A DNA stretch of 64,000 nt from CAYJHC01 sp964369805 (GCA_964369805.1 CAYJFM010000002.1:20617-84616); one strand, 5' to 3'. Positions 45,752 through 54,963 are shown, counted from the stretch's first letter. The notes: generated by a model not told the origin, from the letters alone. A program made the numbers and translations.

Positions 45752-46429
45752 ATGATAACTAAACTACTTTCTTTAGATGGAGTATCTCCTGGTGCAAAAT
45801 CTTTAAATAAGAATTTATCTCACCAGATAAAAAATGACATTCTAGATGAAAGGTTTAAGCGTGGGCAAAAGCTTACAGAGCAAGAAATATGCGAAAAATA
45901 TAATGTTAGTCGTACACCTGTTAGAGAGGCTTTCTTTCAGCTGGAATCGGAAGGCTTAATAGAAATTATTCCAAACCGAGGAGCCTTTGTTGTGGGTCTT
46001 TCTGCGCAGGACAGGGTTGATATCCATATAATGAGAAGTGCCTATGAAGTTCAGGCTACTGAATGGGCAATTGAGAGGATAACTCCTACTCAGCTTGATG
46101 ACTTAACAGAAACCCTTGAATTTATGGAGTTTTATACAATGAAAGAAGACTACACAAAAATGCTAACGATAAACTCGCATTTTCACCAGATAATCTATAT
46201 CGCATCTGGGAATAGACTTCTTCAACATGTATTAACATTACTTCACACCTATGTTAGTGAGTTCGTAGATCATGAAGCAGGCAAAAAGTACCTGCCTGAA
46301 ATACTTGAAGAACATAAAGAGATTTATCATGCCTTCCTTACAAAAGATCCAATTAAAGGAGGCGAGGCAATGAAAGCCCACATAGAAAACTCCGCAAAAC
46401 GTAAAGTTATTTATAAATCAAATAGCTAG
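45752..46429 (+). CDS. GntR-family regulator, FCD domain
   Basis: A 225-residue protein with an N-terminal winged helix (LTEQEICEKYNVSRTPVREAF, LIEIIPNRGAFV) and a C-terminal helical FCD ligand domain with His residues for metal binding (HFHQIIYIASGN, and LEEHKEIYHAF). It lies 19 bases after icd and ends at a strong terminator, so it is part of the operon and probably its repressor. The ligand is likely citrate or a related acid; this is inference. Confidence 0.93.
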   Translation: MITKLLSLDGVSPGAKSLNKNLSHQIKNDILDERFKRGQKLTEQEICEKYNVSRTPVREAFFQLESEGLIEIIPNRGAFVVGLSAQDRVDIHIMRSAYEVQATEWAIERITPTQLDDLTETLEFMEFYTMKEDYTKMLTINSHFHQIIYIASGNRLLQHVLTLLHTYVSEFVDHEAGKKYLPEILEEHKEIYHAFLTKDPIKGGEAMKAHIENSAKRKVIYKSNS

Positions 46430-46450
46430 AATCAATCTAAATATACGAAA

Positions 46451-46490
46451 AAATAGACTGAGCGTCAAAGCTCAGTCTATTTAAATTTTT
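46451..46490. terminator. Terminator of the acn-icd operon (bidirectional)
   Basis: A perfect 13-bp stem (46451-46463 with 46470-46482, loop GTCAAA), followed by a T-rich run. The prepilin gene converges from the other side. Confidence 0.9.
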
Positions 46491-46527
46491 CTTCCTTTTC
46501 TTTTTGAGATTATAACTAACCGTTGCT

Positions 46528-47436
46528 TTACACCTTCTCATAGTAGTCACTCATCCAAGGTGCATAGTTTGGAGTATGATTTGGCCACCCAGCAGGTAAT
46601 TCTTTAATCATTTTATATTCTTGTCCCCCATGCCAAACTACGTCTCCTGTCGTGTATTTGTTGTGGCTATTAAAAATCACGGTGTCTTTATCAGGCTTAA
46701 TGATAGTGCCCTTGTTTTCATCTGTTATTTCAGTCCAGTCAGCTGATATATTGTTAAATCCTTGAATTCCTTCATTTCCAACATTTTTGGGGGTGTATAT
46801 ATATTGTTTTCCATCTTTTGTCACAGTTACTCCTGGCGTGTAAACTCTAGACTTACCATCATCCATAGATACAGCGCTGCCATCAGTTGTTCCAGCTACT
46901 TTCCACGCCCAAAACCCATAATGTCCAGCTGGGTCTTGGTGATCTTGATCACTACGAAAACATTGATATATCAATCCATCAGAACCTTCTACTAAATCTC
47001 CTACCTGATAGTTTCCGCCTGAATTCCATGAAGAAATTCCATCATACTGAATGTTTCCTAATATGTCTATTGTCGTACTTGTATCTCCTTCTTCCCCATC
47101 ATCACATACGCTACAATTGATAGCCTTATCTTCATCTATAGCAGTATATTCTCCACCACGTGGACAAGAATCTTCAGTATCAGTATTATCTATATGCTCT
47201 TGCAATGTGAGAGTAGGGTTGTGAGCTTTTTCCATTTGAAACAGCCTTAACATTGAACCCCTATGCGATACGCATGCAGCTTCCTTTGTTTCATCAATAT
47301 ATCCTGTAATGGTAGGGATTGCTATAACTGCTAAAATAGCTACAATTGCTATAACAACTATTACTTCCATTAAAGTAAATCCTTTTTCTTTTGCTTTACC
47401 TTTTGCTTGTCTTCTTTGTTGTAGTTTGTAAAACAT
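46528..47436 (-). CDS. Type IV prepilin-like protein with two CBM5/12-like modules
   Basis: A 302-residue protein. A basic 19-residue leader ends at Gly19, followed by the class III cleavage motif G/FTLMEVIVVIAIVAILAVIA with Glu at mature position 5. Unlike short pilins, the globular part contains two segments resembling carbohydrate-binding modules 5/12: SSWNSGGNYQVGDLVEGSDG to FWAWKVAG, and HNKYTTGDVVWHGGQEYKM to APWMSD. After cleavage by a PilD-type peptidase it should be a surface pseudopilin or minor pilin presenting sugar- or chitin-binding sites. No other pilus genes are nearby. Two adjacent Cys pairs may form disulfides. Confidence 0.88.
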   Translation of the reverse strand: MFYKLQQRRQAKGKAKEKGFTLMEVIVVIAIVAILAVIAIPTITGYIDETKEAACVSHRGSMLRLFQMEKAHNPTLTLQEHIDNTDTEDSCPRGGEYTAIDEDKAINCSVCDDGEEGDTSTTIDILGNIQYDGISSWNSGGNYQVGDLVEGSDGLIYQCFRSDQDHQDPAGHYGFWAWKVAGTTDGSAVSMDDGKSRVYTPGVTVTKDGKQYIYTPKNVGNEGIQGFNNISADWTEITDENKGTIIKPDKDTVIFNSHNKYTTGDVVWHGGQEYKMIKELPAGWPNHTPNYAPWMSDYYEKV

Positions 47437-47515
47437 TATTCACCTCAAGTATTAATTTTTGCCTAATGGCATTTTCTTCACAAATTATTTTAGCATATTT
47501 TAATCAAGTATAAAA

Positions 47516-47698
47516 GTGCTTAGTCTTGCTGCTCTAAAAGGAGCCGCTCAAATATATGCTGTAGGTTCTAAACCAAACTGTATCGAAGTTGCTAAAGAAT
47601 TTGGTGCTACTGCAATTATTAATTATAAAGATGACAAAGTTGAAGAAGCTCTTCTTCTTATGAAAGACAAGCCATCTAATCTGATCAAACCTGTTGTA
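47516..47698 (+). pseudogene. Remnant of a zinc-type secondary alcohol dehydrogenase with internal deletion
   Basis: The short frame from a GTG at 47516 begins LSLAALKGAAQIYAVGSKP, reaches GATAIINYKDD, and then jumps to VEEALLLMKDKPSNLIKPVV. In clostridial NADP isopropanol dehydrogenases these two stretches belong to the cofactor domain and the extreme C-terminus, about 120 residues apart. The catalytic domain is absent and no ribosome site is visible. It is a 5'-truncated, internally deleted relic, running into the opposite-strand remnant next to it. Confidence 0.8.
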
Positions 47699-47710
47699 CT
47701 AATTAGACGT

Positions 47711-47905
47711 CTACCAAAATAAGTTGCACTTTCTGACATTTTAAGAATTTCATCATCTGTCGGAGATATTCCAAGTTCAGTAAGTGTTGTTGGCATTTCA
47801 ATAAATCTATAAAATTTCTCCTAAATAAAAACTTCTTTTGCTTTTTTCATATTCTCTCGTATATTAACCCCAAAAGGTGAAATCCTACTTCCTATTCTTG
47901 ATATG
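47711..47905 (-). pseudogene. Remnant of an iron-containing alcohol dehydrogenase C-terminus
   Basis: Read on the minus strand, EKFYRFIEMPTTLTELGISP then TDDEILKMSESATYFGR is the C-terminal signature of Fe-dependent alcohol/butanol dehydrogenases. Upstream in the same frame ISPFGVNIRENMKKAKEVFI is followed by an in-frame TAG. Earlier, recognisable family sequence fades out. Only the last fifth of the gene remains, and it is interrupted, so this is a dead fragment. Confidence 0.75.
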
Positions 47906-47994
47906 ATGTGTGTTTGGGGTGGTAAAAATATTGATGATAGGTTTGTTTTAACAAATCCGCCATGTTCTGAATAATAAAAATAGAAGCACACTGA

Positions 47995-48032
47995 CAAAAA
48001 AACGAGCAGCCATATTTGAGTGGTTGCTCGTT
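47995..48032 (-). terminator. Terminator of the EAL-domain gene
   Basis: Arms 48001-48012 and 48021-48032 form a 12-bp stem with one G-U pair. A run of seven Us follows on the minus strand. Confidence 0.9.
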
Positions 48033-48051
48033 GTTCGTTTTTATATCTGAT

Positions 48052-49302
48052 CTACCCATTAACATTAAGCTCCTCAAAGGGTTTTGGCTTTGAAAAATAG
48101 TATCCTTGGGAGTAGTCAATTTTGATCTCTTCCAAAATATCTTGAATATGCTCATCTTCTACAAATTCAGCAACTATTTTGGAGTTAATCAGTTTAGACA
48201 TATAGTTAATTGACTCTAAAATAATTCTGCAGTCACTCGAACAGGTTAGGTTCTTAATAATTTCTCCATCAATTTTTATTATATCAGGCTTTAAACCAAT
48301 AATAGACGTGTATGTGGCAAATCCTACACCAAAATCATCTACTGCAATTTTGCATCCATAGTCACGCATAGTGTTCAAGAATGAGTATAATTCTTGTCCA
48401 CTGTTGTAGTTTTCAGTTTCTACAAATTCTATAGTAAGCCTATGGATATTAGGGTAGCCATCAGCAACAGAAATAAACCACCTTAAAAACTCTGGATTTT
48501 CCACATCAAAGAGTGAGATATTTATTGAAAACTCACTGTCTATATTACGAAAATCATCTAAAACCTGACTGATTAGTTGTTTGCTTAGAGTATTGTATAG
48601 TTTGTATTTTTTTGAAATTTTCATAAATGAGGCGGGGCTGTATATTTGGTTAGTATTATCAGCAATCCGCATGAGCGCTTCATATCTGTCTATCTTTTTT
48701 AATTTATTATTATATATTCCTTGGTAATAGGGAATCACTTTATCATTACTAATTGCGTAATTAATTAAGTCGAAAACTTCAACATCTGAAATGTTCTCTG
48801 CTTCAATCGCTTCTTTTTCATCAGAAGCAATAATATAATTAATCTGTGAGTTTCTATTGAGATAGAATGCGCTTTTAGCTCTATTTATTAAGTCTTCTCC
48901 AAAAACCAAAACAAATCGTGATAGTGCACTAAGCCTAGCCTCATGAGCGGTTGTATGAACATAGTTTTCATAAACTCCTTTAATAAGCCTTTCGAAGTCT
49001 TCATCACTAATGTCTTCTGTACCTGCAACAATAAAATTCTTGTAATTATACATATAGTGAATAAGAACCTTATCTAACCCAGCAGCTTTAATATCTTTTC
49101 TTCCCTGTGTAAGTACCTCCTTGCATCCTGCAGCATAAACCTCTTCTCCGAAAGTAGCAATCATTAAGTCAGCATTAATTATTTCTGTCATACAAAGTTT
49201 GTTTATTCTTTTTTCTTTAATATCAATTTTGAATTTTTCATATCTAAAAACATTGTAATCGGGATCAACCTTGTTCAAATCAATAATATTATTTTTTTCC
49301 AT
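48052..49302 (-). CDS. EAL-domain cyclic-di-GMP phosphodiesterase
   Basis: 416 residues from the ATG at 49302 (GGGGG site). The first ~160 residues are a helical region I cannot assign to a sensor family; no membrane helix is present. The C-terminal EAL domain has YEALMRI, Asn in SINISLF, TIEFVETE, KIAVDDFGVGFATY, DIIKIDGEII, IVAEFVED and SQGYYFSKP. All metal and catalytic residues of active phosphodiesterases are present. It should hydrolyse c-di-GMP in the cytoplasm. It stands alone, although a prepilin, a typical c-di-GMP output, is close by. Confidence 0.94.
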   Translation of the reverse strand: MEKNNIIDLNKVDPDYNVFRYEKFKIDIKEKRINKLCMTEIINADLMIATFGEEVYAAGCKEVLTQGRKDIKAAGLDKVLIHYMYNYKNFIVAGTEDISDEDFERLIKGVYENYVHTTAHEARLSALSRFVLVFGEDLINRAKSAFYLNRNSQINYIIASDEKEAIEAENISDVEVFDLINYAISNDKVIPYYQGIYNNKLKKIDRYEALMRIADNTNQIYSPASFMKISKKYKLYNTLSKQLISQVLDDFRNIDSEFSINISLFDVENPEFLRWFISVADGYPNIHRLTIEFVETENYNSGQELYSFLNTMRDYGCKIAVDDFGVGFATYTSIIGLKPDIIKIDGEIIKNLTCSSDCRIILESINYMSKLINSKIVAEFVEDEHIQDILEEIKIDYSQGYYFSKPKPFEELNVNG

Positions 49303-49525
49303 GTTAGCCACCCCCTTACTTTCATAGCATCTCCAAAATAATCATTTTCTTGTAATTTATTACAATGATAGCATAAATTGAAAGATTATAGGTGAAACTA
49401 ATGTGTATTTTGCAAAAAGTTTTTACTTGCTCGTTTTCCCTTTTAGGGAAGTAATACGATTCTTAGTAATATTGGCATCCACACAGAGTATCACTAGTGT
49501 TCTAGCACCAAGCTACTGTAAATCA

Positions 49526-49557
49526 ACGAAAAACTCACTACAGCTTAATATAGTGAG
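49526..49557 (-). terminator. Terminator of the saccharopine-dehydrogenase-like pair
   Basis: CTCACTA (49534-49540) and TAGTGAG (49551-49557) form a 7-bp stem with a ten-base loop, followed on the minus strand by five Us. It is weaker than others in the window. Confidence 0.6.
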
Positions 49558-49601
49558 CTTTTCATCTTAATCGTAAGAGTTAAATGTATGTTTTATTTTA
49601 A

Positions 49602-50852
49602 TTAGCTTGTTAACTTTAGAAGTTCGTCTTTTGTTAGCTCTTTTGTTTCTACATCAATAGTCATTTCTAACGCTTTTGCCCATTCAAGGTAGCAATCTAC
49701 CTCTTCATACGACAATTGGTCTGAGCTCATAAGCCCTGGTCTTACTAGCTTATCGTTTACAAGCATTTTAGTGAATAAAGCTCCGCCCTGGCCTGTAAAA
49801 TACATTTCTCCAGTTATTCCTGACTTTTCAAATGCATCTACACAGCCAAGTGAACTTACATAGGTTTCAACAAGAACGTCCTTGCCATCTTTCTGTCCAT
49901 ATGCTTCTACTACTACAGCTCCTGTATCTGAAACAAGCCCCTCATCTAGGATTTCTTTTATTTCATGTGCAAACTTTGGTGCAGCTGGTATATGCTTAAG
50001 TATAACTTCAAAAGGCACAACTTCTACTCCATTTATTACTTCCTTTTTCTTAGATAAAAGTCCAGCTCTATATAAAGGCCCCGAGAAGTCTACACCAATT
50101 CCGCCATATTTGAAAAATGCATTTTTACATCCTTTGAAATACTTATCTGCATTCAATCCAATATAAACAGCCTCATCATGTGCATGCTCTACTAAAGTTA
50201 TTTCTTTATCTATGCCCTTGTAGTTTCTTTTAATAGGTAGGCTATGTGGATCCGTCTCTACAATTTCCCCATTAATGTATGCATATGACTGGTCTATCAT
50301 ATCACCTAGTGCTGTTACAGGCGACCACCAAAATGGCATGAATCTCTTCGCATCTACTCCTTCATAAATATTAAAGTAAATGCTATCGCAGCTATCTAGA
50401 TGCCTCATAGCGTTTCTTGCTACAACACATACAAAACCTGGTGCAGATCCTGTTCCAATTATGGCTGTTTTGCCAATAGCTTCAAATCTAGGACCAAAAT
50501 CACTGAAAAGCATTTTAATTCCCTCTACATAATCAGGAACTAGTACATCTGTTGCTGCAAAGTCTTGATAGTCTGCTTTGATTTCAAGTGCTGCTTCTAA
50601 AACAATAGGTGCAAACTTTAGTGGCAGGGCGTTGACAATAATGTCACAGCCTTTTGCTGCCTGAACAATACTGTCTTTGCTATTTGCATCTACCTGCATA
50701 CCTCTAGCTTTCTTAAGCATACCAACTAGCGTATTTACTGCCTCAATATCATAGTCTGCGCATATTATTTCCGATACATTTGGTTCTTCATCCATTCTTT
50801 GTGCAACGGTTGAGCCTTGAGCTCCTGTCCCTATTAGGAATATTTTTTTCAT
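49602..50852 (-). CDS. Saccharopine dehydrogenase-like oxidoreductase (second of pair)
   Basis: 416 residues from the ATG at 50852, which has an AAGGAG site; an earlier start would add 11 residues without one. The Rossmann start is KKIFLIGTGAQGSTVAQRM, followed by ICADYD, VNALPLKFAPIVLEAAL and GTGSAPGFVCVVARNAM. The family covers saccharopine, lysine-6-, homospermidine and carboxynorspermidine dehydrogenases; the substrate cannot be fixed. It is a clear paralogue of the next upstream gene and lies 49 bases after it. Confidence 0.88.
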   Translation of the reverse strand: MKKIFLIGTGAQGSTVAQRMDEEPNVSEIICADYDIEAVNTLVGMLKKARGMQVDANSKDSIVQAAKGCDIIVNALPLKFAPIVLEAALEIKADYQDFAATDVLVPDYVEGIKMLFSDFGPRFEAIGKTAIIGTGSAPGFVCVVARNAMRHLDSCDSIYFNIYEGVDAKRFMPFWWSPVTALGDMIDQSYAYINGEIVETDPHSLPIKRNYKGIDKEITLVEHAHDEAVYIGLNADKYFKGCKNAFFKYGGIGVDFSGPLYRAGLLSKKKEVINGVEVVPFEVILKHIPAAPKFAHEIKEILDEGLVSDTGAVVVEAYGQKDGKDVLVETYVSSLGCVDAFEKSGITGEMYFTGQGGALFTKMLVNDKLVRPGLMSSDQLSYEEVDCYLEWAKALEMTIDVETKELTKDELLKLTS

Positions 50853-50901
50853 TTTACTTCTCCTTGACACTATTTGCATAGCCACAATTTAGATTTTCAT
50901 C

Positions 50902-52119
50902 TTACTTAGTTTCCACTTTAATATCTAGCGTAATTCCCAGCTTTTTCATTTCTTCAATATAGGTTTCTACTTGCTTTTCATCTAGCATGTCTGATGTAAT
51001 TAATCCTTTTTGATCAAATTTATCTTCAACAAACATTTTTGTAAACATAAATCCACCTTGCCCAGTTAAATACATTTCACCTGATAGACCTGCAAGTTCA
51101 AAGGCCTCTTCCATGCCTGGCGCAAACACATGGATTTCTACATAAGTTTCTTTACCATCTTTTTCACCAGTTGCCTCAATTACCATACAACCTTCGTCAC
51201 TTACTAATCCTTCTTCAATTATAGCTGCCAGTTCTTCCTTATACTTAGGAGCTGGTGGCAGGTGAGCTAAGATTACTTGGAAAGGAGTAAGCTCTTCTCC
51301 TTCTACAACTTTCTCTGTCCTCGATAGGAGCCCTGCTCTATATAGTGGCTCTGCAAAAGTTGCTCCTGCTCCACCATATTTAAAGAATATGTTTTTTGCA
51401 CCTTTAAAGTGTGTGTCTGCATTAAGTCCATAGAATAGAGGCTCTTCGTGCTCATGTTCAACTAAAGTTACTTCTTTTAAGTAATCGTATTTTCTTTTTA
51501 TTGGTTTGCTAAATGGTGTATTTCTTACAAACTCACCGTTTTCAAAAGAGTGAGCGTCTTGGCACATATCTTCTAAGGCTGTAACAGGTGACCACCAGAA
51601 TGGCTGAAAACGTTTTGCTTCTACACCCTCATACACACAGTTGTATATTGTGTCACAGGTGTCTAAATATTCCATTGCTTTTTTCGTCACAACACATATA
51701 AGTCCTGGTGCTGATCCTGTACCTAATATGGCTATCTTGCCGTTCTCTTTAAACTTCTCACTATATTCAGTTTTTAGTACTTTTGTACCTTCTACCCAGT
51801 CTTCTCTAATGCCTTCCATCCCAGCAAAGTCTTGATAGTTTACTTTTGCATCTATTGCAGCTTCAATTGCATTTGGTCCGAATTCTAGTGGAAGAGCATT
51901 AACCATTAAGTCCACTCCCTCACAAATTCTAACGATGTCTGCTTTATTGGTTGCGTCAACTTTCATGCCCTTTGCCTTTGTTAGCGTATTTACTAAATTA
52001 TTTACTGCTTTTTCATCATAATCAGCACAGATAATCTCTGCTACTGCATCCATTTCGTCCAGTCTTTGTGCTACTGTTGTACCCTGAGCACCAACTCCTA
52101 AGATTAGAATTTTTTTCAT
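50902..52119 (-). CDS. Saccharopine dehydrogenase-like oxidoreductase (first of pair)
   Basis: 405 residues, KKILILGVGAQGTTVAQRL at the start, ICADYDEKAVNNLV, VNALPLEFGPNAIEAAI and GTGSAPGLICVVTKKAM. The similarity to its neighbour is high throughout, including FQPFWWSPVTALEDM and a shared C-terminal MYLTGQGGFMFTKMFV. It starts 230 bases from a divergent AraC-type regulator that probably controls the pair. A heteromeric enzyme or two related specificities are both possible. Confidence 0.88.
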   Translation of the reverse strand: MKKILILGVGAQGTTVAQRLDEMDAVAEIICADYDEKAVNNLVNTLTKAKGMKVDATNKADIVRICEGVDLMVNALPLEFGPNAIEAAIDAKVNYQDFAGMEGIREDWVEGTKVLKTEYSEKFKENGKIAILGTGSAPGLICVVTKKAMEYLDTCDTIYNCVYEGVEAKRFQPFWWSPVTALEDMCQDAHSFENGEFVRNTPFSKPIKRKYDYLKEVTLVEHEHEEPLFYGLNADTHFKGAKNIFFKYGGAGATFAEPLYRAGLLSRTEKVVEGEELTPFQVILAHLPPAPKYKEELAAIIEEGLVSDEGCMVIEATGEKDGKETYVEIHVFAPGMEEAFELAGLSGEMYLTGQGGFMFTKMFVEDKFDQKGLITSDMLDEKQVETYIEEMKKLGITLDIKVETK

Positions 52120-52349
52120 TTTACACCTTCCCTGTGTGTCTTGTTTAACTTTACTTTATAATATCATATCAATTTTTTCCACAAAATAGAAATTTTGTCC
52201 AGAAACACGCTTAATTTTGCTATATTTTTTGTGTATTTTTTAACACATCTATTTTTTTGCAAAATAATCTATGTTTTATAGCAATATTTAATATATAATA
52301 CTATATAAATATTATTTTCATTTCTTGAGTATTGCTTATGGAGGTATTT

Positions 52350-54173
52350 ATGGATATTAATAGTCTTAAAGAAGTAATGGTAGGCGATAATGATTCCCCT
52401 ATCACCATGGAGTTTTCCAATTTAAAAAATGAGTACCTTCACTTTCATAGTGAGGCTGAGCTTCTCTTTGTTCTTAGAGGACAGATGGAGTGTAGAATTC
52501 ACCATCAAAACTATGTTTTAACTACTGGAGATGTACTTTTCGTTGATAGAGAAGATTTGCATGCAATACATAGCTGTAGTGAAGATATACTTTTTCTGAG
52601 AACATATATCGACTTTTCTAGGTTTGAAAATTTAAATCCGAACATTTTGTGGATGATTTTTGTTTGTGAGAAGTCAAGTCATAGTCTTGAAAATTCTGCT
52701 TATGCGTCTAGAGTTGACCAGCTAAGGTCTTTGTTGGTTCACTTAATGCAACTAACTATGGAAAAGAACGATAGAGATAGCGATAAAGATGGTAATACCG
52801 ATAGTTTAACTGAGAATTTTGAAAATTTCATCAAGTTTTTAATACACCAGTTTAGAGGTTTTTTTATTTTTAATAACGAATTTCATCCAAGCGAAGCAAC
52901 TGCTTCTATTACAAATATAGAGCGTATTGAACGTATTATGAAGTACATAGATCTCAACATGGACTCTAGAATTACTCTTGATGACATAGCAGGTTTGGAG
53001 CACTTGAATAGTTACTATATTTCTCACCTAATAACCGACGCCTTAGGTTTAAGCTTTCAAAGCCTTCTAAATCATCTAAGGTCTGAAGCTGTTGAAAAAC
53101 TGTTGATACATTCTTTTCTCTCACTCACTCAAATTAGCGAAACTGTAGGTTTTTCTAGTTTAACTTATATGAATAAAGTTTTTCTTTCACTCCACGGTGT
53201 TACTCCTTCTGTGTATAGAAAATCTCATAAGAAAATTAATAGAGAATATGGCATACCTTTTAGCAAAGAGGAGGCCTTATTACTGCTTAATTCCTACTCT
53301 ACAAAAGATGTAGAAAATAAGATGACTGAAGAAATTAATCTAGGTTACATTATCCCTGCTTGCCAGGAAGAGCACCTAACTTTTCGCTACAGCCTTAATC
53401 TTGTGGCATACGACCTTGAGGATCTAGTATCCATCCAAAATAAGCTAGAAATACTAAGGGACTTAGCCTTCGACTCTGTCCTCCTTAAACTAGAAGATAA
53501 AGAAATAGAAATTAGCGGTACCTCCATTTTTCACGCCATCCAAAGTCTACAGGCCGAAGGGGTTAGCTTCTATTACGCAAATCGCAATGTACCCGCAAAA
53601 GAATCGAACCTAAAGCTATATCAAAGACTTGATATAGCTTTATCTGAAGGCAAGGCCTCTGAGTCTGCCTTCCTAACTAGTCCTGCGGACATAGTAAAAG
53701 GAGTGAAAGCCGGCAATAAAATATACCTACCCCTAGATATCTCCCGAGGAGGGTTGTTTTGCAATGGCATCTATACCTTCAACTATATATACTTTAAAGA
53801 GTTAGCTTCATCAAAAAAGATGGATCTAATTAATTTTTCAGATAATTTTATTGTAAACAAAAATGGCAAGGATTATTTTATTAATCTTGCCAATGTTTCT
53901 TCTGATTTTTCTAGATATTTTAAAATTAAGCTACCTGCCTCCCAAGGATCATACCTTCTAAGCAAAAGTCTCATAAGTGAAAGTTCCATTGAAATGCGAC
54001 TCCTAGAAACAGCTAGGCAGACTTCTTATATTAAAAGTAGCGTGGTTTCTGATATAAATAACTTTGCTACCTCTCCAACTGAAATACAGCTAATCACAGA
54101 CTGTGAAAACTATGTAATTTCAGCAGAAGTCCCGCCCAACTCTTTTATGTTCCTTCGGTTTAATGAGATATAA
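52350..54173 (+). CDS. AraC-family regulator with cupin N-terminus and glycosidase-like C-terminal region
   Basis: 607 residues from the ATG at 52350 (GGAGGT site). Residues ~15-90 form a cupin sensor (YLHFHSEAELLFVLRG, TTGDVLFVDREDLHAIH). An AraC DNA-binding pair of helix-turn-helices follows at ~195-295 (ITLDDIAGLEHLNSYYISHL, LTQISETVGFSSLTYMNKVF). About 300 further residues resemble the degenerate GH39/xylosidase-like domain attached to some Firmicute AraC regulators, but I see no catalytic glutamates. It is divergent from the saccharopine-dehydrogenase-like pair, its likely target. Confidence 0.87.
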   Translation: MDINSLKEVMVGDNDSPITMEFSNLKNEYLHFHSEAELLFVLRGQMECRIHHQNYVLTTGDVLFVDREDLHAIHSCSEDILFLRTYIDFSRFENLNPNILWMIFVCEKSSHSLENSAYASRVDQLRSLLVHLMQLTMEKNDRDSDKDGNTDSLTENFENFIKFLIHQFRGFFIFNNEFHPSEATASITNIERIERIMKYIDLNMDSRITLDDIAGLEHLNSYYISHLITDALGLSFQSLLNHLRSEAVEKLLIHSFLSLTQISETVGFSSLTYMNKVFLSLHGVTPSVYRKSHKKINREYGIPFSKEEALLLLNSYSTKDVENKMTEEINLGYIIPACQEEHLTFRYSLNLVAYDLEDLVSIQNKLEILRDLAFDSVLLKLEDKEIEISGTSIFHAIQSLQAEGVSFYYANRNVPAKESNLKLYQRLDIALSEGKASESAFLTSPADIVKGVKAGNKIYLPLDISRGGLFCNGIYTFNYIYFKELASSKKMDLINFSDNFIVNKNGKDYFINLANVSSDFSRYFKIKLPASQGSYLLSKSLISESSIEMRLLETARQTSYIKSSVVSDINNFATSPTEIQLITDCENYVISAEVPPNSFMFLRFNEI

Positions 54174-54201
54174 ATTTACCTCAGTTAGTAAATAGCTCTT
54201 A

Positions 54202-54963
54202 CTAGTCTCTTACTGGAGCAAGTAAAACTCTACCTGTTCCTCTATATACATTTACAAGACCTTCCCCTGAGGCTGCAGAGCCGATTAGAGATTTTCCTGA
54301 CCTTTCAACTGTAAATTGAAGTGATCCTGACCAAGCAATTGCCATATTTCCGTCTACTTTTAACACATCATCATATAAATCAATTTCTATTAACTCTTCT
54401 TTAGGGCAATTTGATTCAAGACATAAAATCCCGCTACCTGTAACCGATAGATTAAATAGTCCTGCACCACCTCCAACTGCACTTGAAAAGTTTGATCTCA
54501 TAACAGTTTTTTGAGTAAGTGAGGATTCACATGCTAAAAACAGTCCATCCTCTAAAACTATTGAGTTGTTCCAGTCGTTAACATCTATAAGCAAAATATG
54601 TTTATATGTTGGCTCTAATAATAAAGTCCCGTCACCTGTGTATTCTGGTTTTATTACAGTCTCACCAGTTACCTGTGCTTTAAGTGCCTTACCAAAGAAA
54701 TCTCCTGCACCTTTTATGCCTGTTGTTGTATTAACATTTCCAGCCATCCACTGCATAGCACCAGCTTGAATTGTAACAGGTGATACCGCAAGGCTACAAA
54801 TTACCTGTTTTCTTTTTACATTCATTTTTGCAGCAAAATAGGCAGAAGCCGCTGTCGAATGGTCAACACTTAAGTCTCTTTGGAACTCAGCAATTTTAAA
54901 TGCTCCTTTTTCTGCTGTTATTACTACATCGTCATTTCCTATAAAGTTGTTTATTTTATACAT
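54202..54963 (-). CDS. AIM24-family protein
   Basis: A 253-residue protein of the AIM24/TIGR00266 beta-sandwich family: QAGAMQWMAGNVNTTTG, LEPTYKHILLIDVN, GLFNLSVTGSGILCLES and a terminal VYRGTGRVLLAPV. Bacterial members are uncharacterised; the yeast homologue is a mitochondrial protein. It is a tandem paralogue of the gene upstream, 96 bases away, and likely shares its transcript. No membrane segment or signal peptide. Confidence 0.9.
   Translation of the reverse strand: MYKINNFIGNDDVVITAEKGAFKIAEFQRDLSVDHSTAASAYFAAKMNVKRKQVICSLAVSPVTIQAGAMQWMAGNVNTTTGIKGAGDFFGKALKAQVTGETVIKPEYTGDGTLLLEPTYKHILLIDVNDWNNSIVLEDGLFLACESSLTQKTVMRSNFSSAVGGGAGLFNLSVTGSGILCLESNCPKEELIEIDLYDDVLKVDGNMAIAWSGSLQFTVERSGKSLIGSAASGEGLVNVYRGTGRVLLAPVRD

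Noticed and set aside
48052..49450. c-di-GMP riboswitch near the EAL-domain gene
   Set aside because: No GGTCACGCACAGGGCAAACC-like core was seen upstream of the EAL or prepilin genes.
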